From positions 1 to 54,111 of the forward strand of contig CAIOTJ010000575.1 of the NCBI GenBank assembly GCA_903861195.1: 54,111 bases of DNA, read 5' to 3'. Each line of letters begins with the position of its first letter. Positions within the stretch are counted from its first letter, which is position 1. Both the position numbers and the translations under genes were made by a program. Below the pieces are notes generated by a model. The model saw nothing but the letters and a program-made list of their open reading frames with translations. It did not search any database and was not told where the DNA came from. Shown here piece by piece: positions 8,889 through 17,813 of the stretch. The DNA is from an uncultured Planctomycetaceae bacterium. Its GTDB lineage: Bacteria; Planctomycetota; Planctomycetia; Planctomycetales; Planctomycetaceae.

Positions 8889-11800
8889 ATGCTTCGGATT
8901 CACCTTCCCGCAGCAGTCTTCCTCACTTCCTGCTGTCTTTCCCTGATGGCTTTTCCGGGGATGGCGCTGGCACAGCGGGATCTGAAGGATATTCCCAACC
9001 CCGATCCGGAGGCGGAACGCCGGACATTCCAGGTGGCCGAGGGGTTTGAAGTCAATCTGTACGCGGCCGATCCCCTGTTGGCCAAACCAATCCAGATGAA
9101 TTTCGACCCCCAGGGTCGGCTGTGGATCGCCAGCAGCGAGATCTATCCCCACATCGCCCCCGGGCAACCCGCCACCGACAAGATCCTGGTCCTCGAAGAC
9201 CGGGACGAAGATGGAGTCGCCGAGACGACCCGCGTGTTCGCCGACGGCCTGCTCATCCCCACCGGCGTGGCTCCCGGCGACGGAGGCGCCTATGTGGCCA
9301 ACAGCACGGAATTGATTCATCTTCGGGACCTGGATGGCGACGGCCGTGCCGATGACCGGCAGGTGCTGCTTTCGGGCTTCGGCACCGAAGACACCCACCA
9401 CATCATTCACACCTTTCGCTGGGGGGTGGATGGGGGGCTGTTCTTCAATCAGTCAATTTACATCCACAGCCACGTCGAGACCCCCTGGGGGGTCCGCCGT
9501 CTGGGTGGAGGAGGCATCTGGCAATTCCGTCCCGACTCGCTGGAACTGGAAGTGTTTTCCCGTGGATTGGTCAATCCCTGGGGACACCAGCAGGACGCCT
9601 TCGGACAGTCCTTCGCCACCGACGGTGCGGGGGGCGAGGGAATCAACTTCGTCTTCCCGGGCTCGGTCTTTTTGACGGCACCGGGCGCCACGCGGATTGT
9701 CAAAGGGCTCAATCCGGGAAGTCCCAAACATTGCGGACTGGAGGTCATCAGCGGCACACACTTCCCGGAGGAATGGCAAGGCAGCCTGGTCACCAATGAT
9801 TTCCGCGGACACCGTGTCTGCCGGTTCGTCCTCTCCGAGGATGGTTCCGGGTTTTCCTCCCGCGAACAGGGCGAGATCATCAAGACCAACCATGTGGCCT
9901 TCCGGCCCATCGATGTGAAGATGGGTCCCGATGGGGCCCTGTACATCGCCGACTGGTACAACCCCATCATCCAGCATGGCGAAGTCGATTTCCGCGACCC
10001 CCGACGCGACCATACCCATGGACGGATCTGGCGGGTGACCGCCAAGGGACGCCCCTTGATGCCGCGGCGCGACCTGGCGAAACTGGGCACCGCCGACCTG
10101 CTGGAAGTGCAAAAATCTCCGGCACTGTTCGAACGGGTCCATGCCCGGCGGGTTCTTAAGGAACGCGGCGAGACCGAAGTACTGCCGTTGCTTCGCACCT
10201 GGACCGAAAGTCTCGAACCAGGCTCCCCGGCGGGTGACCAGTCCCGACTCGAGGCGCTCTGGACCTACCAGGCACTCGATGTCGTCGAACCGCAACTGCT
10301 CGGGTCGGCGCTGAAGTCGGTCGACCCCAGGGTCCGCGCCGCCGGGGTCCGGGTGGTTGCCGCCTGGAAGAACAAGCTCGACAATCCCCTGGATTTGTTG
10401 GATCGTTCAATTCAGGATGAAAGCCCACGCGTCCGCCTCGAAGCGGTCCGGGCACTCGCTCTGTTTCCATCGCGGGCGGCGGCCGAAATCGCGATTCGGA
10501 CTGTTGAGCGGCCGCTGGATGGGAATCTGGATTTTGCCCTGTGGCAGGCCATGCGCGACCTGGAGGCTCACTGGCTGCCTCCGCTGGAGGCGGGCGAACC
10601 GGTGTTCCGGGGCGATGTGCGCAGCCTGACCTTCGCCCTGGGGGCGGCGGGAGCCCAGGGTGTCACCGCGCCTCTGTTGAAACTGCTCTCCCAGGAATCT
10701 CTCTCCCCGGCGGAACGGCAGCAGATTCTGCGACTCATCGCGGCGGTCGGTGGTCCCGAGGAACTGCGGCTGGTGCTCGACCGGGTGCTGCCCCTGGTCG
10801 CACAACCCGACCGGTGGCCCGAGATCCAGACGGTGTTGTCGGTCCTGGCCGACACCACCAGTCGCCGGCGAATTGTCCCTTCGGGCGATCTGGCGAATCT
10901 CGGAAAGCTGCTGGGCCACGACTCGGAACTTGACGCCTGGACCTGCCGCCTCGCGGGACTGTGGCGTGTTGCCGCGCTGCGGCCGAAACTCGCGGAACTG
11001 GCCGGGTCGAACAGCCGCGTGGCGCCCGAAGCGATCGGTGCGCTGGCGGCCCTGGGCGGTGATGAAACCCGCAACCTGCTGACTTTGTTGGCGGGATCGG
11101 AGAAATCGTTTGCGACGCGCCGCGCCGCGGCTCAGGGAATGCTCACTCTGGATCCGGTCGCCGGAACCAGACTCGCAGTCGAAGTTCTGGCTGCCGCCCA
11201 ACCAGCAGACGATCCCCAGGCACTCTGGACGGCGCTCTGGCAGAACAAATCGGCACCCGAGTCGCTGCCGGCCGTGCTGGCGAACGTCAAACTCCCGGCG
11301 GATGTCGCCAAGCTGGGGATCCGTTCGGCCCGGATCTCGGGACGCGAACTGAGTGGTCCGATTGCCGCCATCAGCGCCGCCGGCGGGCTCAATGCCCCCT
11401 TGACCGAGATTCCCCGGGATGCGCTCGATCGACTGGTCAGACTGGTGGTGGAGACGGGAAATCCCCAACGGGGGGAAGCGGTGTTTCGGCGGGCGGAAAC
11501 CCTGTGTCTGCGCTGCCACGCGATCTCGGGAGCCGGGGGACAGGTGGGCCCCGACATGACCAGCCTGGGAGCCAGTGCCCAGGTCGATTACCTGGTTGAG
11601 TCCCTCCTGGTGCCGAACAAGGCAGTCAAGGAAAACTATCATTCCCTGGTGATTGAGACGAAATCGGGCAAGGTCCTCAATGGAGTCAAGATTCGGGAAA
11701 ATTCCACCGAATTGGTGCTGCGCAACGCCGAGGATGTTGAGTTGAGCATTCCGATTGCCGACATTGAAGAACGGGTCAACGGCGGGTCGATCATGCCGGC

Positions 11801-12341
11801 CGGCCTGACCGACACATTGACGGAACGGGAATTGATCGACCTGGTGCGATTTCTCTCGGAGCTCGGCAAAGTCGGCCCCTATGCTCCCAGCCAGGCCCGG
11901 GTCGCCCGGCGCTGGCAGGCACTCGATCCCGCCACACCCCGACTCGCCGACATCCTGATTTCCGAACCGGCGACTGTTCCCACCCGGGAAGATCTCGCCT
12001 GGACGCCAGTTTATTCCGAGGTCTCGGGCAGTCTTCCCTTCACCGACCTGCCCGTCGTCGTTTATCCGATCGGCGGGGTGCGAACGCACCTGCTGCGAAC
12101 AGAAGTTGAGGTCACAACACCTGGAACCCTCGGTTTCCGAATCAACGACACCAACGGGGTTTCCGTCTGGATCGATGGGCGACCCCTCACTCCGGAGCGG
12201 GACATGTCCGCCGACCTGGACCGCGGCCGACATACCATCCTGGTGCGGGTCGAATTGGCTCTCCGCAATCAGCCGCTGCGCCTCGAGCTGGTCGACCTGC
12301 CCAACTCACCAGCGATCGCCCGGTTTGTGACCGGCAAATAA
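8889..12341 (+). CDS. PVC-type heme-binding CxxCH protein (propeller, HEAT repeats, cytochrome c, PA14-like tail)
   Basis: A 1150-aa exported protein. A Sec signal peptide covers about residues 1-29 (ending GMALAQ). Residues about 30-390 form the dehydrogenase-like NHL propeller typical of these proteins (EGFEVNLYAADPLLAKP, MGPDGALYIADWYNPII). Residues about 400-830 are HEAT-like helical repeats (DESPRVRLEAVRALALFP). A single c-type heme site, CLRCH, lies at residues 873-877, followed by the family module GGQVGPDMTSLG and VPNKAVKENYHSL. The last 130 residues (GTLGFRINDTNGVSVWIDGRPL) look like a PA14-type beta-sandwich, possibly carbohydrate-binding. ATG 8889 opens the signal peptide; the longer open frame from 8631 is untenable. 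It probably acts in the periplasm, perhaps in sugar oxidation, but no member has a well-established reaction that I can cite. Confidence 0.9.
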   Translation: MLRIHLPAAVFLTSCCLSLMAFPGMALAQRDLKDIPNPDPEAERRTFQVAEGFEVNLYAADPLLAKPIQMNFDPQGRLWIASSEIYPHIAPGQPATDKILVLEDRDEDGVAETTRVFADGLLIPTGVAPGDGGAYVANSTELIHLRDLDGDGRADDRQVLLSGFGTEDTHHIIHTFRWGVDGGLFFNQSIYIHSHVETPWGVRRLGGGGIWQFRPDSLELEVFSRGLVNPWGHQQDAFGQSFATDGAGGEGINFVFPGSVFLTAPGATRIVKGLNPGSPKHCGLEVISGTHFPEEWQGSLVTNDFRGHRVCRFVLSEDGSGFSSREQGEIIKTNHVAFRPIDVKMGPDGALYIADWYNPIIQHGEVDFRDPRRDHTHGRIWRVTAKGRPLMPRRDLAKLGTADLLEVQKSPALFERVHARRVLKERGETEVLPLLRTWTESLEPGSPAGDQSRLEALWTYQALDVVEPQLLGSALKSVDPRVRAAGVRVVAAWKNKLDNPLDLLDRSIQDESPRVRLEAVRALALFPSRAAAEIAIRTVERPLDGNLDFALWQAMRDLEAHWLPPLEAGEPVFRGDVRSLTFALGAAGAQGVTAPLLKLLSQESLSPAERQQILRLIAAVGGPEELRLVLDRVLPLVAQPDRWPEIQTVLSVLADTTSRRRIVPSGDLANLGKLLGHDSELDAWTCRLAGLWRVAALRPKLAELAGSNSRVAPEAIGALAALGGDETRNLLTLLAGSEKSFATRRAAAQGMLTLDPVAGTRLAVEVLAAAQPADDPQALWTALWQNKSAPESLPAVLANVKLPADVAKLGIRSARISGRELSGPIAAISAAGGLNAPLTEIPRDALDRLVRLVVETGNPQRGEAVFRRAETLCLRCHAISGAGGQVGPDMTSLGASAQVDYLVESLLVPNKAVKENYHSLVIETKSGKVLNGVKIRENSTELVLRNAEDVELSIPIADIEERVNGGSIMPAGLTDTLTERELIDLVRFLSELGKVGPYAPSQARVARRWQALDPATPRLADILISEPATVPTREDLAWTPVYSEVSGSLPFTDLPVVVYPIGGVRTHLLRTEVEVTTPGTLGFRINDTNGVSVWIDGRPLTPERDMSADLDRGRHTILVRVELALRNQPLRLELVDLPNSPAIARFVTGK

Positions 12342-12437
12342 CCGGCCGAGCGGGACAAGTCCTCGTCAACCGGATTCAAGCCGCGGCGCGGCGTGGGGCG
12401 CGACTGGCCCCCACAGCGCCGGCGGTGTGAGAGAACC

Positions 12438-12469
12438 CTCGATCCGGGGCCCTGTCCCCGTCGATCGAG
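12438..12469. other. GC-rich hairpin after the PVC heme gene
   Basis: CTCGATCCGGGG pairs with CCCCGTCGATCGAG apart from a 2-base bulge, around a 6-base loop. It lies between the convergent heme gene and the HExxH protein gene. No T-run follows, so it may or may not terminate transcription. The rest of 12342-12536 shows nothing else. Confidence 0.4.
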
Positions 12470-12536
12470 CGACGTGACTGAGAGGCAAGTCCCCTCGGTG
12501 TGGAATCGGGTGCGTCAGCGGCCCGCGGTCGCCAGA

Positions 12537-12962
12537 TCACGCCACGCCCCACGGATCCGAACGGCTGTAGGCCTCTCTCTCGAAGGGGTTGTCACGGTAA
12601 GGGCGCCCACCACGAACCCAGAGCCAGAGGCTGGCGCCGAAATAGGCCGGGAGGAACAACGGTCCCCACCGCTCATACTGCTGCACATGCACCTGTTCGT
12701 GGTTCCGGCAGCATTCCAGCACCTCACGATTCCGGCCCAGGATGGCATGCCCCAGGGTCATTGCCGAGGCCCCGCCCGGCAGCGGGACCAGGCGGGTCAA
12801 CAACCACTCCACAGCGCCACCATAGATTTCCACGGTTCCCTGGACAACCTGCAGGCCGCCACCGGTGACCAACACCAGCGGCACCAGGGACAGTGCCAGA
12901 CAGGTGTTGGGCGAAACCCAGGCGATGCAGGCCAGTCTCCTGACAATACGGCTGGAGTTCAT
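12537..12962 (-). CDS. Small membrane protein with HExxH zinc-protease-like motif
   Basis: A 141-aa protein. Hydrophobic stretches lie near residues 21-40 and 101-117. Between them is RNHEQVHVQQYERWGPLF, with an HExxH motif at His88-Glu89-xx-His92, and a conserved-looking end NPFEREAY (Glu128/Glu130) that could supply a third metal ligand, as in gluzincins. I recall unnamed bacterial proteins of this shape but no characterised function, so peptidase activity is inferred from the motif alone. It starts 82 bases after the stop of the sigma-54 activator on the same strand and may be its co-transcribed partner. Confidence 0.7.
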   Translation of the reverse strand: MNSSRIVRRLACIAWVSPNTCLALSLVPLVLVTGGGLQVVQGTVEIYGGAVEWLLTRLVPLPGGASAMTLGHAILGRNREVLECCRNHEQVHVQQYERWGPLFLPAYFGASLWLWVRGGRPYRDNPFEREAYSRSDPWGVA

Positions 12963-13044
12963 CGGATCGTCTCACTCGCATCAGGCCCGGCTGGGGACTG
13001 CGCCGCCCCGGCGCGCGCGAGGGCAATTGGGCCGATCCAACCGA

Positions 13045-15081
13045 TCACAGTCCTGTCTCCAAACGGTTTTCCTCCATCCCCAGACTGCGCATCTTGCGAT
13101 ACAGATTGGAACGATGCAGCCCCAGACGGTTGGCCGCCTCCGTCATGTTTCCATTGACCCGCTGAATCATCCGGCGGATGAACCCGATCTGAAACTGATC
13201 CGTTGCTTCGCTCAATCCGAGGTCGGCGGCATCGACCGAGGAATCCCGCGCGGGTCCCACCAGGAAGGCGAGGTCTTCAGGCCCCACTTCGGGGGCCGGC
13301 GCGAGAAACGCAATCCGCTCCATCAGATTGCGAAGTTCCCGCACGTTGCCCGGCCAGGCGTGGGCCTGCAGACGCTCCTGGGCTGCCGCGGACAAATGCA
13401 GATCCCGCCGACCGGCCTGCCGCGCGAAGCGTTCCAGGAAGTGCTCGGCGAGCGGCAGCACATCGGCCGGCCGGTCGCGCAAGGGGGGAAGATCCACGGT
13501 GACCACCGCGAGACGGTAATACAGATCCTCCCGGAAGCGTTGCTCCTTGACGGCCCGCGCGAGCTGGCGGTTGGTCGCCGCGACGATCCGGACGTCCACG
13601 CGAATCACACGGTTGCCGCCGATCCGACAGATTTCCCGTTGCTCCAGCGCCCGGAGCAGTTTGACCTGACCGGCGAGACTCAGCTCCGCCAGTTCGTCCA
13701 GAAACAGGGTCCCGCCGTCCGCCAGCTCGAATTTACCGGGCCGCGCCTCACGCGCATCTGTGAAGGCGCCCTTTTCGTGGCCGAACAGTTCACTTTCCAA
13801 CAGGGACTCGGGCAAGGCCCCGCAATTGACCGCGATGAACGGCTGAGAGCTGCGTGGGCCGCGGGCATGCAACGCCTGGGCCACCACCTCCTTGCCGGTC
13901 CCCGACTCTCCCTGAACCAGCACGGGTAGATCGGTCTGGGCCAGACGTTCGACGGTCTGCCGCAGCGCCACGATCGCGGGGCTGGCTCCGATCAATTGAA
14001 TGGCCCCCCCCACATCGTCGGACTGCAGGCGTTGACGCCGCAGCAGCCGCTCCCGCTCGCGCACGCTGTCGAGACTTACCAAGGCATGCCGGCCCAGTTC
14101 CTGCAACGCCGCCACGTCCAGTTCGTCGAACCGGCCCGCGCGGCGATTGAGGACCTCAAAGGCCCCCACCAACTCCCCGGTGCGCGACACCAGCGGCACG
14201 CAGAGCAGATTCCGGGTGTGGTAACCGGTCGCCTCATCAACCCGGGAATCAAACCGGGGATCGAGAGCCACGTCATCCACCTGCACGACGCGGCGGGTCC
14301 GCACGCATTCTCCGGCGATCCCCCGATCGTCCGGGATGCGGAGCACCTCGCCATCCACTCCCAAGGCTGGACAGGCCATCAACTCGCGGTTCTCCCGATC
14401 CCAAATGAACAGGCTGGCCCGTTCGCAATCCAGGATGGAGGTGGCGGCCTCCGCCAGATGGCGGAGGCCGCTGACCAGATCGGGTAACGCGATCAGTTCG
14501 GTGGACACCCGGAGGATTTCCCGCAGCCGTCGCAAATGCTCGGCATCATGCCGCCGTCGATCCAGGATTCGTAGGGCGGTTCGCCACGCCGCCAGCCGCA
14601 TCGAGAGATCATCAACGGGAATTTCGGTGGCGGTTCCGGGGACCAAGACCAGCAGCAGCCAGTCCGAGACGGAATCGTCCCCGGATTCGGCCTGCCCCAC
14701 GAGCCAGAGTGTCTGCGCGGCCCCTTTCCATTGCAGCCCGCAGCGGGCCACGCCGGGGTGGTTTCTCAGCGATTCCCACAGCCCCTCCAGACCAGCCTCC
14801 GGCGGACGTCGGCCCCATTCCGCCAGCGCTGTCCAGCCGGCCTGCCACCGCCAAATCCCTGTCCAGTTGGCGGCAGCCTCCGCAGCCAGATCGAGCAGTC
14901 CCTGCCGCAGCAGTTCGGCCGGATCGGGCAGCTCATTCCCTGTGCACCGCACGACCCATTCGTGCCAAAACGCGTGCGTCCCCGGGGAGTGCCGGTCGGA
15001 ATCCGCAGCCGCAATCCAAACCGGATCCGCGAGAATCAGCAAATTCGATCCCATCGATCGATTGAGTTCATTCCCCACCAT
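13045..15081 (-). CDS. Sigma-54-dependent transcriptional activator with GAF sensor domain
   Basis: About 678 aa. The N-terminal region (roughly 1-190) is unassigned. A GAF domain follows (about 205-350: [40 protein letters not shown]). The AAA+ domain is complete, with Walker A GESGTGKE, Walker [13 protein letters not shown] and the sensor segment VRIVAATNR. The C-terminus is a Fis-type helix-turn-helix ([19 protein letters not shown]). The loop that contacts sigma-54 reads GAFTDA (about residue 438) instead of the usual GAFTGA. No receiver domain is present, so GAF ligand binding, not phosphorylation, is the likely trigger. The start is uncertain: ATG 15081 has GGGAG very close, ATG 15054 has GGTGGGGA further away, and the frame is open to 15162. 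It diverges from the DUF1559 gene at 15585. Confidence 0.92.
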   Translation of the reverse strand: MVGNELNRSMGSNLLILADPVWIAAADSDRHSPGTHAFWHEWVVRCTGNELPDPAELLRQGLLDLAAEAAANWTGIWRWQAGWTALAEWGRRPPEAGLEGLWESLRNHPGVARCGLQWKGAAQTLWLVGQAESGDDSVSDWLLLVLVPGTATEIPVDDLSMRLAAWRTALRILDRRRHDAEHLRRLREILRVSTELIALPDLVSGLRHLAEAATSILDCERASLFIWDRENRELMACPALGVDGEVLRIPDDRGIAGECVRTRRVVQVDDVALDPRFDSRVDEATGYHTRNLLCVPLVSRTGELVGAFEVLNRRAGRFDELDVAALQELGRHALVSLDSVRERERLLRRQRLQSDDVGGAIQLIGASPAIVALRQTVERLAQTDLPVLVQGESGTGKEVVAQALHARGPRSSQPFIAVNCGALPESLLESELFGHEKGAFTDAREARPGKFELADGGTLFLDELAELSLAGQVKLLRALEQREICRIGGNRVIRVDVRIVAATNRQLARAVKEQRFREDLYYRLAVVTVDLPPLRDRPADVLPLAEHFLERFARQAGRRDLHLSAAAQERLQAHAWPGNVRELRNLMERIAFLAPAPEVGPEDLAFLVGPARDSSVDAADLGLSEATDQFQIGFIRRMIQRVNGNMTEAANRLGLHRSNLYRKMRSLGMEENRLETGL

Positions 15082-15584
15082 CGACTCCCAGACTGCTGAC
15101 CCGCGACACATTTTTGCCACACATCGACACACAACTGATATCAAATTCACAACAGAAGTCAAATCAATTTATCGACAAGTCTCACCAATGCAATTCCACG
15201 GTCCTGGCTGGGGGTTGAAACGCCTTCAACCATGGCACCACAGCTCACAAAATAAGCATCACGGTTCCTCCGACCCTCCCAAAAAGGGCGGCACAAACCA
15301 GGCTGAATTTCCCTGTTTTGGCCGAATCCAGTCAGTCCGGAGGGACCAGCCAAACGGAACTTCCGCACAAAATTTGCAGCGCGGTTGTCAGAAGGCCTGC
15401 CAAGCTCCCAAAAATCGTCGTGAAAATCAAATTTTTCTGGAAGTTTTCACGACTTATGCGTACAAATTTTGCTTATGGGCGGTGGGGGCGTCAGGGTTTT
15501 GATGGGCTGCTCTTTGTTTCCGAGATGTTTCACTCTCGGCTTTCTCTGTTGCGTTTTGTTCGTCTTTGTTTCAGGAGTTTCCAC
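15082..15584. promoter_or_regulatory. 503-base divergent regulatory region with a 10-bp inverted repeat
   Basis: This region separates the sigma-54 activator (-) from the second DUF1559 gene (+). It is visibly AT-rich compared with its surroundings. GTCGTGAAAA (15417-15426) is repeated in inverse as TTTTCACGAC (15444-15453), with a 17-base AT-rich spacer, about 130 bases before the plus-strand ATG. It could be an operator or a leader hairpin. No gene was found. I did not find a convincing sigma-54 (TGGC-N-TGC) promoter by eye. Confidence 0.5.
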
Positions 15585-16613
15585 ATGCGGATTGTCCGAC
15601 AACAACCGCGGAATCATGGAGCCGTGCGAAGCTCCGGGTCTCGCGCAGGCTTCACGTTGATCGAATTGCTGGTGGTGATTGCGATCATTGGCATTCTGGT
15701 GGCATTGCTCTTGCCTGCCGTTCAGCAGGCACGTGAAGCCGCCCGTCGCACCCAGTGCAAAAACAACCTCAAGCAGATTGTTCTTGCCACCCACAACTTC
15801 CACGACACCTACCGGCAATTTCCCCCCGGCGCGGTGGCGATGGACGCCAATTGCTCGCACAACATGTATGGCGGCTACTCGGGCGTTGGCCTGATGACGT
15901 TCATTCTGCCGTTTATGGACAACAGCCCACTTTACCAGCGAATCGACGCCTGGAAGGGTCTGGACCCAGATGTCCCCTCACCCGGTCCCTGCACCAGCAC
16001 CCGGCCCATCTGGTGGAATTACGACAGCACCTGGGACATGTCGCAAGCAAAGATCCCGGGCTTCCTCTGCCCTTCCGATCCCCAGCTCGGCACGGAAGGG
16101 TTTTCGGAATTCTTCGTGCTCCATGGGTTCTGCAATGATTCTTCCACCGAAGGAGCCCGCTGCAATCCCTCCGGCGGAGCAGGCACTCTTGGTGGGTACA
16201 CAACCCTCAAAGACTACGGCATCGGCCGGACCAACTACCTGGGCGTCGCGGGCGGGGTGGGGATCCTGAAGAATAACTGGCGCAAGTGGAATGGGATCTT
16301 CGGCGGCTTGTCGAAGACCACGTTTGGAGACATTCAGGACGGTTCGAGCAACACGTTTGCCTTCGGCGAAACCTCTGGCGGCGATCGCTACAACTACTTC
16401 TGGCTCACCCTCGGGGCGATGCCCACCGCCTGGGGCCCCGGCAAGTGCGACGGCTCCAACAACTGGTACCAGTTCGGCTCTTACCACACCGGCGGGCTCC
16501 ACTTCGCCATCGCTGACGGAAGCGTGCGGTTCGTCGGCAACAACATCAATGCCCTGAACTACCGCCGCCACAGTGGCGTTAACGATCAGGAACCTGTCTC
16601 CTTCGAGCAGTAG
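15585..16613 (+). CDS. DUF1559 (SBP_bac_10) pseudopilin-like protein (second copy)
   Basis: A 342-aa protein with a class III signal: Gly22/Phe23 in [13 protein letters not shown], Glu at mature position 5, then the hydrophobic helix and the segment [19 protein letters not shown], which is identical to that of the copy at 3090-4169, whereas the rest of the two proteins differs widely. The C-terminal family motif is [19 protein letters not shown]. The start ATG at 15585 has AGGAG at 15573-15577; longer in-frame starts back to 15318 would place an odd leader before the prepilin signal. Two paralogous small lipoprotein genes follow. Its role is unknown; surface or cell-envelope assembly through a pilin-like pathway is inferred. 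Confidence 0.92.
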   Translation: MRIVRQQPRNHGAVRSSGSRAGFTLIELLVVIAIIGILVALLLPAVQQAREAARRTQCKNNLKQIVLATHNFHDTYRQFPPGAVAMDANCSHNMYGGYSGVGLMTFILPFMDNSPLYQRIDAWKGLDPDVPSPGPCTSTRPIWWNYDSTWDMSQAKIPGFLCPSDPQLGTEGFSEFFVLHGFCNDSSTEGARCNPSGGAGTLGGYTTLKDYGIGRTNYLGVAGGVGILKNNWRKWNGIFGGLSKTTFGDIQDGSSNTFAFGETSGGDRYNYFWLTLGAMPTAWGPGKCDGSNNWYQFGSYHTGGLHFAIADGSVRFVGNNINALNYRRHSGVNDQEPVSFEQ

Positions 16614-16632
16614 TGAAGTGGTTGCTGGATCT

Positions 16633-16675
16633 CATCGCCAGCGTTTCGGGTTTTCGATTCGCTGGCGATGTTTAT
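16633..16675 (+). terminator. Probable terminator after the second DUF1559 gene
   Basis: An 11-bp perfect inverted repeat (16633-16643 with 16660-16670), a 16-base loop and TTTATT directly after the stem, 20 bases past the stop codon. The loop is longer than usual. Confidence 0.65.
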
Positions 16676-16803
16676 TGAGGCCCCCACGCGACTGACGAGT
16701 GTGATTGTTTCTCTTCTGATCAACTGCGGTCGGCCCGTCGCGAACCGATGCAGGCGGCTTGCCTGAAGTTTGCTGTGGGACCCTGCTCTTCCCCGAGGTG
16801 TGA

Positions 16804-17022
16804 ATGATGCGCTTGCAATGCGGCTGGACTGCTTGGCTGGGCTTGGTGGGTTGTCTGATGGTGTCTGGTTGCTCGCAGAGCAATACGGCGGAAATGCCCA
16901 CAAAGGTTGTTCCGCGCCCGACGGGTGGACTGGCCACCGGACAGCCGAATGCTCCGGGTGGTGCCGCTGGGGCCTCCAATGCCGGTGCGGCGAACGAAGC
17001 TCCAGATCCAGGCTCTCCGTGA
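16804..17022 (+). CDS. Small lipoprotein, paralogue 1 of a tandem pair
   Basis: A 72-aa protein. The signal LGLVGCLMVSGCSQSNTAE gives a lipobox ending at Cys23 (VSGC); an earlier Cys (VGC) makes the exact site slightly uncertain. The mature part is short, rich in Pro/Gly/Ala/Asn and probably disordered. The mature start CSQSNTAEMPTKVVPRP and end APDPGSP closely match the next gene (CSSSNTAEHPTTVTPRP, APDPGPP), so the two arose by duplication. GAGGTG precedes the ATGATG start. It has its own hairpin terminator, and terminators on both sides suggest an independent transcript. Confidence 0.8.
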   Translation: MMRLQCGWTAWLGLVGCLMVSGCSQSNTAEMPTKVVPRPTGGLATGQPNAPGGAAGASNAGAANEAPDPGSP

Positions 17023-17032
17023 TGCCATGTGG

Positions 17033-17066
17033 AGAGACCCGCAACCCCCCCGCGGGTCTCTATTTT
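17033..17066 (+). terminator. Probable terminator after lipoprotein paralogue 1
   Basis: A 10-bp perfect GC-rich stem (17033-17042 with 17052-17061), a 9-base loop and ATTTT after it, starting 11 bases past the stop codon. Confidence 0.7.
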
Positions 17067-17242
17067 GCCCGTGCGACTCTCGGGGCCTGGCCTCGTAGGA
17101 CACGCTGCTTCCCAGCTCTTCCCACCTGGAGCACCGTTGATCTGTGGGAAAGCCGCACTCGGCGCGATGACTTCTCGGAGAAGTCCGTATCCCATCCGCC
17201 AGGCCTTTCATCTTTCCAATCATTTCTCGGAGGCTGTTTCCC

Positions 17243-17437
17243 ATGCGAGCAGCTCTCTTCGTACTGCTTTCTGGCATGTTCGTCTGTTCGTTGGCGTTGA
17301 CCGGTTGTTCGTCAAGCAATACCGCTGAGCACCCGACGACAGTCACTCCCCGGCCCCAGAAAGGACCGGTTGTCGACCCAGCCCCCGATAACGGCAACTC
17401 GACCGTCGCTCCCGACCCCGGTCCGCCGAACCCCTGA
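17243..17437 (+). CDS. Small lipoprotein, paralogue 2 of a tandem pair
   Basis: A 64-aa protein with a lipoprotein signal (LFVLLSGMFVCSLALTGCSSS, lipobox LTGC) and a Pro-rich tail. Its ATG at 17243 has GGAGG 12 bases upstream. It shares the pattern C-S-x-S-N-T-A-E-x-P-T-x-V-x-P-R-P with the gene at 16804. The gap between the pair (17023-17242) holds only the first gene's terminator and, presumably, this gene's promoter. No domain was recognised; an envelope role alongside the DUF1559 protein is inferred only from proximity. Confidence 0.8.
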   Translation: MRAALFVLLSGMFVCSLALTGCSSSNTAEHPTTVTPRPQKGPVVDPAPDNGNSTVAPDPGPPNP

Positions 17438-17813
17438 CCGTTCGCCCTGGGGGCCAGCCGAACAGACGCGTTTTCCTGGCAGCAGTCATCACTCTTCGTC
17501 CGTTGCGCGGGGCAATCCCCGAAGCCAGCCCTCTTGATGCAGAGTGATCTGGGATCATTGCGGGCGGGTGTTCCATCAGGCGCTTGCTGCCCGCCTGGTT
17601 GCCGTTGATTCGTGCCACCAGGCCCTGTCCATCCAGAGGGTAAGCCTGCTACCCGAGCGCGGCTGCGCAATTCGCTTGGGTCGGGTTGGCTTTGGAAGTG
17701 GCTCGCGATTCGAGTCTGCTTGGCGCAGCGGCTTGGATCGCAGGAGGTCGTGGGGCTAAGGGATCAATCCCTCTCACAGACTTCACAAGGGCAGTCTGAC
17801 CAAGTCATCGCAA
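17438..17813. other. Convergent intergenic gap
   Basis: 376 bases between the small lipoprotein (+) and ruvB (-). A weak hairpin (GTTCG 17440-17444 with CGAAC 17459-17463, and an inner CTGG/CCAG) may end the lipoprotein transcript. I checked for a tRNA because a TTCGA-like loop occurs near 17711, but no T-stem or cloverleaf forms. Nothing else was recognised. Confidence 0.4.

Noticed and set aside
17690-17760. Possible tRNA (a TTCGA-like loop near 17711)
   Set aside because: The flanking bases do not form a 5-bp T-stem and no anticodon or acceptor stem could be drawn.
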